DNA of 64,000 bases, taken from assembly GCA_030248135.1 (NCBI GenBank), contig JASANC010000991.1, positions 1 through 64,000 on the forward strand. The letters are read 5' to 3'. The DNA is from Theristus sp. LFF4_11. Its lineage: Eukaryota; Nematoda; Chromadorea; Monhysterida; Xyalidae. The translations under genes were made by a program, and so were the position numbers. Under the pieces are notes generated by a model. The model did no database searches, was not told the DNA's origin, and saw only the letters and a program-made list of their open reading frames with translations. Positions 11,686 to 22,721 of the stretch are shown here, one piece after another; within the stretch, counting starts at the first letter, position 1, and each line of letters begins with the position of its first letter.

Positions 11686-14600
11686 ATGACGACGAGAATC
11701 GTGCTGCTTCTTTTTTGTTTTCTGCTGTCTCGTGGTGAGTGGAAGGGAAGGTGATGGGTGAGATGTTGTGTGTGTAGGGTTGTTGAAAAAAACAAAAATC
11801 GTCATTTTTGTTTTTTTTTTAATTAAAAAAAAAATTTCAAAAATCAAAGTTGTGCTAAATCAATCAGGGAGTCCGAAGAACCACATATGATATGCAAGCG
11901 CCTCCCGAATGACTCCCGTATGGCGGAACTTTGCAGATTTTGTTTTGGTGACCTCAATTACCCCTTTTCCAAACCGTCACCATGCCTCTTCTTGTGTTTT
12001 GACCTCCAAAACGTCACTAATTGTCCCCAGCTAAGCTAATGCTAAAGTGAAGACAAACATACCGCCTTGAAATTCGATCAATTCTTCTGATGGTGTCGCG
12101 ACGACACGACACGAAGCAGCAACCAGACAACGTAGCGCTTGCAAACGGAGCAGCGAGCACAATCGGACGCTCTGCGAGGCGAATCGTCACCTTATCTGCA
12201 TCGGAAATGGTAGGCTACAGAGGTGTGCACGCCAGACAATTCTAGCCTGTCCCGGATCGGGTGGCTGCGCCACGTCGACCCGACCCCTCCCCAATTTTTT
12301 GGTCGCAAACTAAGTGTCACACAAACTGACCTCTCAAAAACACGGCTATGTGCTTGCATGTGTAAATTTTTGATGTATGAGGGTGAAAATTTTTTTGCGT
12401 CAAGTCAATTGACACAAAAGGTCGAAAAATTTTGCGTCAGTCCAAAATTTCTGCGTCAGCATGACTACATCGAACAACAAATAATTCGGTGTCCGTGCAA
12501 CGTTGTTCAACACCTGGAGTCAAATAAAAACAATTTTGGAACTTCACATCACAACCACTGCTACTCAGAAACAAAACTTTTACTTTTCTCTGCTCAGGCA
12601 CCTTCTCGCTTTTGTTTTAACCGTGCCTGGTGCGTGACAACAAATTTTTTTGATAAAAGTCGAGTGGACAGCCGACTACGAGTGTCCAGACAAACAACAA
12701 CAAAACTGCTTGAAATTAACACAGTGAAAATTTGTGTTTGTTGTCCAAAGGGGGACTGTCGACACCCTATCGTTGATTTTCCATCATGAAAATAAGATTT
12801 CTAAAGATGACAAAAATTTTGAAAGCGCTTAAAATAAAAAAAATTGGAAGTTTGTTCTATATTTCGTTCGGAAGGCGACTTTGACTCTCAATTTAAATAA
12901 AAAATGGTAACTTGCAACGTCTTCGCGAAGCGAAGAAAATTTGCAAAAAATAGGCTCTGAGAACGTATTTTACCTTACGATTTTTGGATGTCATCCAAAG
13001 TATTTAGGTGTCTATAACTATAACACCCATTCAGGTGGAAAAACACAGCTGATTAGCAAAGGAGCGAACAAAAAGCTTTCGTAAAGGGCTAGTTGGACCA
13101 AGTGATTGTTGATACAGTCAAAACAACAAGAATATTGTAACATTGAATCGAACCGTTATCAACAAAGCACTGAACAATCTAAAAAACGAACGATGACTAT
13201 CCATGCAATAGCCATTGTAAAACGAATCATAAGATGGCCATGGCCTGCGCCGGAGGCGCAGAAAAATTTTCGATCTGAGCACAAAATTTTCGAAAAAACA
13301 GTGTTTTGAAGAAGTCCTCGAAAATTGAAAGAATCAAAAAAAGCTGACGCAAGCAACCGATTTTTTGCGTCTTCCTAAATTATTTTGCGTCATTGGCGCA
13401 AGATGTCGCGTCAAAAAACCCTTGTTACCTGTACCACTGGTATTTACAGAATAAAACCATCTACATGCACAGCGCGATTTCAAATACAAATACGTTACAA
13501 CCTACAAAAGTAACCACAGCAATACACGCACTTTTTAAGATCTGCTTCAGTCAGTCAACTAAAATAATCGAATTTAATTTCGAAGTAATTTTATTGCAAT
13601 TTGTGAAAATTTTGTCTCTTCCAACCGAGGCGCTGCGCGACGTAGCCCCTCAGGCCCTGCGCGACGCGCGACGCTAGCCTGTCCCGGGACACCCTAGGAA
13701 CACCCTATGCACATCTCTGGTAGGCTAAGCTTTGGGACGCTCAAAAACTTCATCGCAGATGTTGTCGAAGCCTAAAATCAGTCGGTAAAACGGCCCAAAA
13801 TCGACTGCTAAAAGTTTTACGAGGTATAATCAAAGAAAATTTTTGTTGAACTTTCGAAAAATTGTGCCAAAATTGAGGTTTTCAGAGCATATTAGAGGAA
13901 AATTTTTCAAATTTTTTTTTTTTTAAAAATCGGCATTTTTGTTTTTTTTTAATCACTTTTAAAAAAAAATTCATTTTTGTTTAACAACCCTAGTTGTGTG
14001 TGGTAGTACCGTAGTAGTAGTGGTGTTCGCTATTCGTGCATGAAATTTAGGTTGAGTTTTCTTAGTAGGACGCAAATCACTATTTTTGTCTTTGTGTCAA
14101 AACACAAACAAATTGTGGCCCACGCACGTGTTTCCCTTTCGCTTCAGTGCACTGCGAGGACGGCGATAGTGACAGCCGCCGACTGAGGCTGACGAGCGAG
14201 CAGTTCGTCTATCCGGGCGTCGTCGTCGCCGCTGTTGGCGAAAACGTGAAAGTGAATTGCGAGGTCGTTGACATTGATAATCCGTCACAGCCACCCCGAC
14301 TTGAATGGTTCGTTCGTTGTCATTTTGTGTGAGCGAATTTAGTGTCAAAATTGGGGTTTTGTGTCCAAGTACACGGACTTTTGTTTTCGGTCGTTCACAG
14401 GAATTTGCACAATATCAGCTTGGGCCTTTTTTCGTTGATAAAGTTTGTTACAAAAATAAAAATGAAACGTTCCAACGTTTGGTTATTTGTTTGTTTGCTT
14501 GCTTTTATTGTGGTTTTCTGAATCTGAATGACACGGCGGCTCTGAACCTGAACTCAGTCAGCTGATTCCCTATTAATTAAAGTTCGACTGTACTTGGGAT

Positions 14601-17600
14601 AGTTTTTATGACGATTTGAATTGGACATCGGATCGGAAATGACACTGCTCGAAGTGTACTCCTCAGTTCGACCCGAGTGACGCCGAAACCGTGCAATTCT
14701 CGACAGAAAGACTCGACATTCGTTTGTGTTGCGAGTTGCGACGGCGGTTTTATTTTCTTCACAAGTTTTTTCGCTGCGAAACTTCTGATGTTATCTTTTG
14801 GATGTTACCAAAAGACACTGAAATCGAAAATGTTTTAAAAAGATTTTTTTTCAAAACAACGACAGGTTTTGTTTATCCACAGGTATTTCAAGCCGGATGG
14901 TGTGGACGACTTCAACAGTGCACCGGTGACAACATCACCGAAGCTGGCCAGGCAGGTCCAACGTGATCACGGCGGCGTGTACGAGTGCAGGGAGGCGGAG
15001 TCAGCGGACGGCAAGCAAAAGCTGAAAGCGGCGTTCACTTTGTATCAAGGTATCGCCGGTTGATTCGAGCTCGTGTCGGTTAAGGCCCGTTCATACTTGA
15101 CGTTGTTCTGTTTTTATGTTGTTTTATGGGTCTCCGTATCTCATGCTGTCTCAACAGTTTTAGCGGAGCATCCCGCATTATTGCGAATAAAATGAATGAA
15201 TGAATGACGTGTGCGCGTGCGACACGTCACGGCATGTCAAGTCCCGTGGTATTCCATACTACACTACTGACGTGGGTCTGCATACTTTGGGTATAAACGG
15301 GTTTTTAGTGAGTCGACTCGTGCTCTGAAACGTGCTCTGTACACTTGCTGCGGGTGGGGTCATGCACAGCGCAGGAATCGCGGACTTTCAGTTCGGCGCT
15401 GAGCTGATCCGTTCACGTGACCGAAAAGTAGAAATGTTCGGCTCAGGCAGTCGAACTGAAATGCTGATGATTCATGCGTGACAAACGTTTGTTGACGTCA
15501 ATTCTGTTCGACACGTTCGAATAAATGTGAAATAGTGCGTCATTTGGTGGGGGTCATCGTGGCAGCGCGGTGACGGAACTGTTCTTGTAGTTGTGTGCTG
15601 CACGTTTTCGCTTGTTACGCGCACTGTTTCTACTTTTACTCTATCTGCGTTACGAAACTTCAATTTCAGTGGTCAAGAAAAACGAAACGAAATACAGCGG
15701 TGCGAGCGAGGTGATTTTGAAATGCCGCGATGATGAGATCCAATCAGAGCAAGATGTGACGTGGACGTTGAACGGCAAGCTACTGGCCGACAAAGAACAC
15801 AAGGTTCGTTTAATGGCACGAATTCATGGTTGATTACACGTAATTAGAGAAACGCAAGTTTTTTTTGAATGACACCTAAACGCTTGGATTGAGGCGTCAA
15901 AAGACACCTAAAATCGCAAATGGAAATGCGTTCTCACAGCCAGTTTTTTTTCGAAATGTTCTTCGCTCCTGAAGAAGCGGCAAATTGAAAGTTGAATTAA
16001 ATTTGATGCTTAACGTCGACTTTCCTTTGTCGGCTTGAATTTGTCATTTTCAAACTTTCTGGACATCGTGGACTGGACTATCTCGGGTCAATCTATTATC
16101 TATTAATGGCCAAAAACGGTCAGCTCACTTCATTTCAGAACAACATCAATTTCAACACGGTTACGTTTTCCAGACTCTTTCAATGTGAGAAATACGTTCG
16201 TTCAATTTGCCTGTGTTTTTTGCTGCGCGTTCAGATTGAGATCTGGCGAGAGCGTAACGCCAAACAGAAAGAGTGGGCGATGTTGACGGTGCGCAACTTC
16301 AATCAACGTGACACTGGCTGCTACATCTGCAATGTGAACTTGAAGAACGACGCCAATGTGCTGCCGAATCGCTATGCGCAGTGCATCGAAAGTTGGTCGT
16401 CGTTGTCTGCTCGGCCTAGAGTTCTTCAATCAAACCCGGATTTACTACTTCATGAATGCCCCTTTATAAATCGCATGCGATCCATTTGCTCATGTCGGAC
16501 TGAAATGGCGTCAATTGCTTTTTTTAAAGGCACCGGAATTTCAGTTTCATTGACGTTTTCTCACGTATATCATATATCATCAACTCACTCAACACTACTA
16601 CTAGCTCTCTGATTGGCTGCACGTGAACCTTTCGCGTGCCTTTTTTCGAGGAGTGGCCGAAACCAAAAAAAACTACGTTTTCTTCTGCAGGCAAATCGCC
16701 ACTGGTGTTCTCAAAAGATCACAAAAGCAAGAATCTAATGGAGGGTGAGACGGCCCTGCTCGAGTGTGAGGCCTATGGGAACCCGTTGCCGACGATCGCC
16801 TGGTACAAACGCGACGAGGGTTCCGACGTTGAGACGATGATTGACGGTTGGGTTGGCGTGCGTTCTCGTTGGGCGGTGTTGTTTTTCTGTTGCTGTTGTT
16901 TTCTGGTGTATAGGCAGGCACTTGGTGACGGAAAACTCGATGGGCGCCCTACTCCATGGGCGTTCAGTACGCTTCTCAGGGTTAGCCGTGGCTGAAAACA
17001 TCGCCTAAAATCCCAACAACACCAAAAATTCAGCCGATTTTCTGCGAAACGAGGACAACCGGCGGTACACGCTGACGCCGAACGCGCAAGGCATCGAGGA
17101 CGCAAAGTTGACGATAACAGACGTGAGAAAGGGTGATCGTGCCGTGTACAAATGCGTCGGCACGACTGACCAGAAAGTCGACGATAAGTCGCAGGCGCAG
17201 GGAGAGGTGCTGCTGCGAGTCAAAGGTCGCTGCCGCGGGGCGTTTCGGGAGTTTTTTGTTTTTTTTGCGCTTTTAAGAACGAAAATGCACTCAACTCGCC
17301 TAATCATACGCACGTCACGAAACAATTCATCTGCGCATGATGATGCTCGTTTTGTCTGAGCATTTTGAAAAACAATAACCGTCGTGAACCGAAACCGAAA
17401 TGTGGTGTTCCGGTCACCGCCTCAACACTGCGCGGTTTAGAGACCGTCCTCGCTGTTCTGATTGAGACGAGACGAGATACGGTGTTGATGAGCATGAGTC
17501 GGGGAGTGATGCCAATCGGCATACCATATGGTACTTTTGAGTTTCCGAGTGCTCACAATAAAATGAATGATCACAATTCCAAATTGCAAGTGTCATTGGC

Positions 17601-17817
17601 TTCGACGTTCGATTGTTGTTTGCTTGCAGACAAACTGGCGGCCTTGTGGCCGTTCCTGGGCATCGTCGCCGAAGTGATCGTCTTGGTCGTCATCATTCTC
17701 GTCTACGAGAAACGCCAGCAAGCGAAGGAGCGCGCTGAGGAAGCGGATGCCGACACGTGAGTGGGACGGATGGCGTTTGCGGTGTTTTCGTTTTCTGTTT
17801 GTTTGTTCAGTTTTTAG
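11686..17817 (+). CDS. BSG: Basigin (CD147-like), three Ig domains, 382 aa, 9 exons
   Basis: Exons are 11686-11734, 14148-14307, 14883-15049, 15670-15803, 16235-16391, 16691-16846, 17034-17225, 17630-17756 and 17811-17817, with phases consistent throughout. Order: signal peptide ([11 protein letters not shown] core), Ig1 (VNCEV, LEWYFKPDG, GGVYEC), Ig2 ([18 protein letters not shown]) and Ig3 ([24 protein letters not shown]). The membrane helix has the basigin hallmark of a Glu inside the hydrophobic segment ([20 protein letters not shown]), followed by YEKR. Family role: partner of monocarboxylate transporters and integrins at the plasma membrane. Three Ig domains match the long basigin-1/neuroplastin layout. 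A sequon (NET) lies at the start of Ig2. The cytoplasmic tail is short, ending after a 54-nt intron in a two-residue exon; a longer tail from a distant exon (for example near 22.15 kb) is not excluded. Intron 1 holds a 2.2-kb hAT-like element and intron 6 a SINE. Confidence 0.93.
11775..13992. mobile_element. hAT-like non-autonomous element in basigin intron 1 (2.2 kb)
   Basis: The left end is TAGGGTTGTTGAAAAAAACA. The right end, read inverted, is TAGGGTTGTTAAACAAAAAT. Both sides are flanked by GTTGTGTGTG (11765-11774 and 13993-14002), a target duplication of about 8-10 bp given the GT-repeat context. TAGGG-type ends and an ~8-bp duplication are typical of hAT elements. The interior has a 188-codon open frame (12223-12789) with no transposase feature that I recognise. 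Confidence 0.65.
14551..14593. repeat. MITE family E terminal fragment (basigin intron 2)
   Basis: CAGTCAGCTGATTCCCTATT followed by AATTAAAGTTCGACTGTA matches the right end of the full family E element at 60911-61075. Only one end is present. Confidence 0.65.
15082..15307. repeat. Family F repeat, diverged copy (basigin intron 3)
   Basis: It starts AAGGCCCGTTCATACTTGAC and ends GGGTATAAACGGGTTTTTA, the inverted termini seen at 7190-7440 and 36848-36970. The interior is rich in CGTG/GACGT words, but the TACCTGACGTA core is eroded. Confidence 0.5.
15315..15535 (+). repeat. Dispersed repeat, second copy of 1930-2125
   Basis: It shares the ordered blocks listed for 1930-2125, including the terminal GTTCGAATAAATG (AATAAA near 15521). 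It lies in basigin intron 3 directly after the family F copy. Confidence 0.4.
16441..16468. repeat. MITE family D, right-arm fragment (basigin intron 5)
   Basis: TACTACTTCATGAATGCCCC followed by TTTA is the right end of family D. No left arm is nearby. Confidence 0.5.
16897..17024 (+). mobile_element. SINE, 5'-truncated, filling basigin intron 6
   Basis: The copy lacks the tRNA-like head and starts in the body (GGTGTATAGGCAGGCACTTG). It continues through GAAAACTCGATGGGCGCCCT and GGGTTAGCCGTGGCTGAAAA to the tail CCCAACAACACC. The intron is 187 nt (16847-17033) and the tail ends about 10 nt before the 3' splice site. Confidence 0.85.
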
Positions 17818-17929
17818 CTTCATGGCAATTTTACTGCATTTTGCGCAGTTAAACAAGAGAGCGGCGGGGGAAGGAACGCCATCAACAGTGTTTGTATAGG
17901 AGTTGAAGGAGCTTTGTTGAACGGACATG

Positions 17930-18070
17930 ACGCTGATGTTTCAACCAGACATAACATCCGTTTGCGCTGGTCATCATTTTTGATTGCGCTGTGCAGCCTG
18001 GGCCTTGGGGGCCCGCGGTATACGCTTACCAGGCGAAACCGCAAGAAACAGTGCTTGCACGTTGTAATGG
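17930..18070 (+). repeat. Family B repeat downstream of basigin
   Basis: Blocks shared with 61430-61571 in the same order are CATAACATCCGT, GCTGGTCATCATTTT, GTGCAGCC, CGCTTACCAGGCGAAA, CCGCAA and AACAGTGCTTGCAC. The termini fade out as in a SINE rather than ending in inverted repeats. Confidence 0.7.
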
Positions 18071-18871
18071 AGCATTTGCGCGCAGTGTTTGGGGAGTTGT
18101 GTTACGGTTGCGATGGTCAATTTGAAACCATCAAAACTGAACGTGAAAATCATTTTCTGTCGCCGTTATGTTCAGTGATGTGTCATTAAAAAAAACAAAA
18201 GCGCTTTGTCGAGAGTGACATATAGATTGAAGTTTGGAAAACTCTGTTCTACCATTATATTGATGTGATCAGATTATGCATCCGAAACCAACCAATCAGC
18301 GAGTTCAACTCAAATTACACCTGTCCACTGATTCTGATTGCCTTGCACACAAAGTGCAGGGCTATGAAATCACACAATTTTTTGCTTGAAATGCTGTTTC
18401 GGTGTTTAGTTGCATGTTCAAATATTTGTGGAAATTGCGCGCACATCACAGACAGACGATGCAAAACTTTCGCAACACCAAACACGTGTATGTGCGTTTT
18501 TATTTCGTTTTTATCGATCGTGTGTGTTACGTGTGCGTGCGTGTGTGCATTTTCGGTCCAGACGGCTTATTACGCTGCGCTACTACTGCGTTTTGTGGTT
18601 GCTCGGCTTGTTGGAATACGTGACACAGCACCAAACAAGCCAGTTGGTTGACACAAAAAAACGATAGGCTTTTTGACGCAGGGACACGATTTCATGAAAA
18701 CCGTTCAAATGGAACGCAGAGTGGAGTGGATTGAAGTTTTTGATGTTTCTAGAGTTTTTTAGGCTTTCCAATTCTAGGCTTTGTTGTTTATTGACATTTT
18801 TGTCAGCTGATCGACCAGTTAGTTATGACACAAAAAATGACGCAAATGCTATGTGATGTCATCGTCTGTGG

Positions 18872-18872
18872 C

Positions 18873-18914
<42 letters not shown>
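18872..18914. repeat. (CAA)n microsatellite
   Basis: About 14 uninterrupted CAA units. Its unit equals the SINE tail, but no SINE body is next to it, so it may be an independent microsatellite or a relic tail. Confidence 0.95.
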
Positions 18915-18915
<1 letters not shown>

Positions 18916-19382
18916 TGTGAACTGGGTGATGATAAAAAATGGTGTCGGTTTATAAAGTTGGTCAACTGCAATAGTTTTATGAATTAGAAGTTCCGAGAAA
19001 AAGAACAAGATTCGGCTAAGCGCGTTTTTCTGGTTGCGAATGGTGTGACGCGTTTTGATTGTTGATTTCGCTATGCCTGTGTAATGGTTTTTGCACCCGT
19101 CTGATGTCGGCATGCAGCTTTGTACTTGGGTTTTTGTAGAAAAAGCCAACGCTAACAATGAAACTGCGAATTTTTGTCACGTGTAGCCGAGTAAACCTGG
19201 CTTCTTTCTCGCGGGGTGGAAGGAGCGGCGCAAAACCTGAATAAATGAACACAAAACATTCAGCAATTGAATTGCTTATCAAACAAATTAATGATGTTTT
19301 TCAAAATTATTTGTATTGGTGGTGCTATTGACCAATGCGCAACCAATACACAAATAACAGGCACTTCGGATTAGCACAGGTC

Positions 19383-19481
19383 TTAAGCGGCATTCATGAA
19401 GCAGTATCCAGTGACAGCGTAGCTATGTTTGAACACAGCTGCGCGTCACTAAAAAACTGTTTCATGAATGCACCTTTAAGG
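19383..19481. repeat. Palindromic MITE family D
   Basis: GCGGCATTCATGAAGCAGTA at the left pairs with ACTGTTTCATGAATGCACCT at the right. TTAA lies at each outer edge, compatible with a TTAA target duplication, though other copies do not show this cleanly. Confidence 0.85.
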
Positions 19482-20067
19482 CCACGTGCGCGCTGACGTC
19501 CGTTGAAGTGCAGGCGTCAGTTTAGTGTGTGAAGCTGCGTTGTTGTTTTTCACTTCATGAACGTGTAGCAAAATGCAGCGACGCTGGCACTTCAAGCCGC
19601 ATGAATGGCGCTTTACTATGCGATGACTCTCACAAGGTCAAAGTGCCTTACTTATTCGGCCGTCAAACTAAGGCAGTCTTTTTCAAGCTTTTTGATGTTT
19701 TTTTCAGAAAAAAGTTTTTGCAGGAAAAAACCGCTAGCTTCGGGTGACTCAGACGTGAGGCAAAGGTCCGTGAAAGCGTAGCTGCCATCCCCGTCTTATA
19801 GCAGTTAGTCAAAAAATTATTTAACCACACTCGTTTGTAAAAATGCGAAAATTGTGATCACACGCATGTGTATTGATAAATTCTCCATTTTTTCGTCGTT
19901 CATATTCGCAAAGTGAACGCTGATGCAATTTTTTTGGGTTTCTGTTTTTATGTTTTGTAATTTTTATCGGTTTTCATTGTCATTTTTATGTGCATTGTTG
20001 TGGAACTTTTTTGTTGAGATCATGGAAATAAGCTGTAAATTAACTTGTGTGAAAATGCTTCTGGCAG

Positions 20068-20286
20068 GTATTGTCTTTTCTTTTAGTTCTGCAACTCAAT
20101 GCGTTCGCAGACGTCGGAAGGAAATCAGTTTCATGCTTGACGCGGCAGTTCAAAATGACCCCAATGACTCAACCGTATCTTAGAGACACCGGTCACTTCA
20201 TCAGTTATGAATTCCCACATGAAACATGAAACTGTTTACATTTTTATGTGCGCATTGAGTTGCAGAACCAAAATAAAAGATCATAG
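20068..20286 (+). repeat. Family C repeat, about 220 bp
   Basis: It starts around TTTTAGTTCTGCAACTCAAT and GCGTTCGCAGACGTCGGAAG and ends with CATTGAGTTGCAGAACCAAA, then ATAAAAGATCA. It matches 30580-30796 and the split copy around 21366-22000; an inverted copy is at 62165-62390. Confidence 0.75.
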
Positions 20287-21365
20287 TTCGGCTCGGCTGG
20301 TGCAGTGAGTGTATGTGCGTGTGTGTAGTTTTGCTAAAAATGACATTTTTATTCAAGCAACAACAGTGGTTTTATTGTATGCTAATTTCAAACATAGAGT
20401 GATACAGTTACTTGTTGTTGTACTTCCAGAGCAGTTCTTTCTCAACGCTGATGTTTTTTCTGTTTCTATGTTGTCAGATTTTGGTGATTGATTGCTATTT
20501 TTGCTTTTGATTCCAACAGCTGGTATCGCGAAAATATGATTGCAAACTGAGTTTTTGAAATCTGATCGAAACTAAGACGCAGTCACTTTTGTTTGCGTTC
20601 CAGCATTTTCCCTTTTCATTTTTTCAGCGTTGATCATATTCTGCCGGGTTTGCCACCTGCATTCTTTGTCAGACGTTTTCAATTAAATTATTGTTCTCGA
20701 CAATTGAAATTTCCCCAGGAATATCGCGCTTTTTCCCGAATCCAAGTGTACGTGCTAGTCTTTATTTTTATTATCCGATTTCTTGTCTTGGTGGTTACAA
20801 AATTAGACGTTCGCTTTCTGAGTGGTGTTTTTTATTTTCCACGTTTTTTGTAAAACTTGGGATTTGTGTGTGAGTGACACGTATTATTTGAGTTTGTTTG
20901 TCAAGTATGTTGTTTCTTCCCAATGTCAATGCAGTTGTCCTTTTAGGCTAGGTCATATATCCCGTGTTAGTCTGTAGTTCTGCCATAATCTTGTTTGAGA
21001 AGCTTATGTTAGAATTAACCGTGAAAATAACAAAATAAAACGTTTATGGAAGAATTTAATTGCCAATGTTGGTGTCCCCGTCCCGTCTGTTTGTTTCGTA
21101 CATCAAGCTGTATATTTGTTAAGTTTTTTTCTGCGTTTATGAAACAAACGGTTTCGTATTTTTTCATTCATCTCGTCAATGTTTCTTCAAATGTATCGAG
21201 TCTTTAAACTGATTTTTGTGGACTATCTTTGTGAAATCATACAAGCCGCCGTGTGCCCATGGTATTTCTAGCTGTCGATAATAAAAAACGACGCATGATA
21301 GATAAAGAGTGAATGTTTTTTTACAAAATGACAACTTGTAACAACATTAACACAGCAATTTTTGC
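20287..21365. other. Intergenic, no gene seen
   Basis: T-rich DNA with short open frames biased to Phe and Val. No domain, paired splice sites or repeat relationship was found. Confidence 0.45.
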
Positions 21366-22000
21366 GTTTGCAGACGTTGAAAGGAAACCAGCTTCAAGTT
21401 TCATGTGGATACCGTGTTACCTCTATTAACCCCCCCCCAAATTAAACCCCCCCCCAAAATAAACCCCCACCCCCTCGACAAGTTTCCAAATAATCCCCCC
21501 CCCAAAATAAACCCCCATGGGGGTTTATCAGAAACCTGTTTGAAACACATACCTAGCGAATTCAGTGGCTGAATGCAGTGACATTGGTGAAATTGTGCTA
21601 CCAAAGGCCCCAAAGGGATGAGTTAGTGGTAATTTCATTACAAAAGGCTGTTACAAAAGGAAATCTCTGTGAAAAGTAGAAGTTTCTGCGACTTTCTTGC
21701 CTGCCATGCAAGGTATTTTTGCCATTTTTCAACAAACCCCCACCCCTAGAATTCGTTTGTAAATAAACCCCCCCAAAAATAACCCACCCCCACCCCCAGA
21801 AGTCGCTGAAGAAATAAACCCCCATGGGGGTTTATTAGAGGTAATACGGTAGTCAAAATAGCCAAAGTGACTCTGTCCCATTCAGGGGACTCGGATCATT
21901 TTGCCAATTTTGAATTGCCGCGTCACGCATGAAACTGTTTGCCTATGCGCGCATAGAGTCTCGGGATCAATCAAAATAAAAGATAACAGTTCAAATCAAT
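21366..22000 (+). repeat. Family C repeat interrupted by the C-rich element
   Basis: The left part (21366-21409) has GCGTTTGCAGACGTTGAAAG. The right part (21852-22000) continues the same family with GAATTGCCGCGTCACGCATG and AATCAAAATAAAAGA. The 438-bp TA-flanked element sits between them, so it inserted into an existing family C copy. Confidence 0.75.
21412..21849. mobile_element. C-rich TA-flanked inverted-repeat element, copy 1
   Basis: The ends are CCGTGTTACCTCTATTAA and, inverted, CCGTATTACCTCTAATAA, with TA duplicated on both sides (21410-21411, 21850-21851). Inside are clusters of C runs separated by AAATAA and two ACCCCCATGGGGGT palindromes. The copy at 51921-52368 is in opposite orientation. 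TA duplication suggests mobilisation by a Tc1/mariner-type transposase; the element has no coding capacity. Confidence 0.85.
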
Positions 22001-22317
22001 CACGACCACGATATTAAATATACATCACCGTCGAGATTTTTCTCATTTTTTTCGTGTGTAAGTTTGATTTACTATCCATCGAACGTGAAGCGTTTCTTCT
22101 CACAATCAAACTGATCGCTTGTTTCACCAGGGATGTCCTTTCAGCAGCCACCGTTTGTCAAACCACAGCGAATTCGCCCAGCCGGACGCCACCGGTGTCA
22201 TGGTGCTGGTCGTGTTGTACCTTGGCAAATCAGTCACGTGACCGTGATGCTGATTGGTTGCATTCGTGTGAAGCGACATTCATGAAGCAGTATCAGTATA
22301 AGTCAACGTCAATAGGG

Positions 22318-22497
22318 CCCGGTGAGGTGCGTACAACCACTGAGAACGCCTACTCAACAACCTGTTCAGCTACCAGTGGTAGTTCCACAAAAGTTAGCAC
22401 TTCACGGTTTTGTTGAGCTACCACCAATGGTAGCTGAGCAAACTCGTAAAAACTTGTGAAACAGCTAGCTTGTTGAGTAGGCGTCAGTGACCATGAC
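22318..22497. repeat. Inverted-repeat MITE (terminus ACGCCTACTCAACAA)
   Basis: ACGCCTACTCAACAACCTGT near 22350 is inverted as AGCTTGTTGAGTAGGCGT near 22480. Inner inverted pieces (GCTACCAGTGGTAG and GCTACCACCAATGGTAGC) allow a cruciform. No second copy is in this window. Confidence 0.65.
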
Positions 22498-22721
22498 TAC
22501 AAGTACACCGTCTGGTCTGGCCACTGCGACCCCTCCAGTGTCTCCCTGGATATCCGCTTCGCTAAACACACAACAGCATCGCATTTTTCGCGGAGTCACC
22601 CCCCCCCGTCTCCCGGTGTATGTTACGTTCACCAGTCACTGGGGTTGTCTCACAATGGATAGAAGAACACCGCCGCCAATGACAAGCGCAACGCAATTTA
22701 ACATGCTAAATCTGCGACCAT

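Larger units (their letters stand above)
18071..20067. other. Intergenic, no gene seen
   Basis: It contains the (CAA)n tract and one family D MITE listed separately. The remaining sequence is AT-rich with short, composition-driven open frames. Confidence 0.5.

Noticed and set aside
12223..12789. 188-codon open frame inside the hAT-like element
   Set aside because: No hAT dimerisation motif, BED finger or catalytic region can be recognised, and the end of the frame is unremarkable. The element is treated as non-autonomous.
22487..22660. Extra exons on either strand next to the lectin gene end
   Set aside because: Both strands stay open near 22490-22570 and read like protein, but the signals conflict and part of the segment is the end of a MITE.
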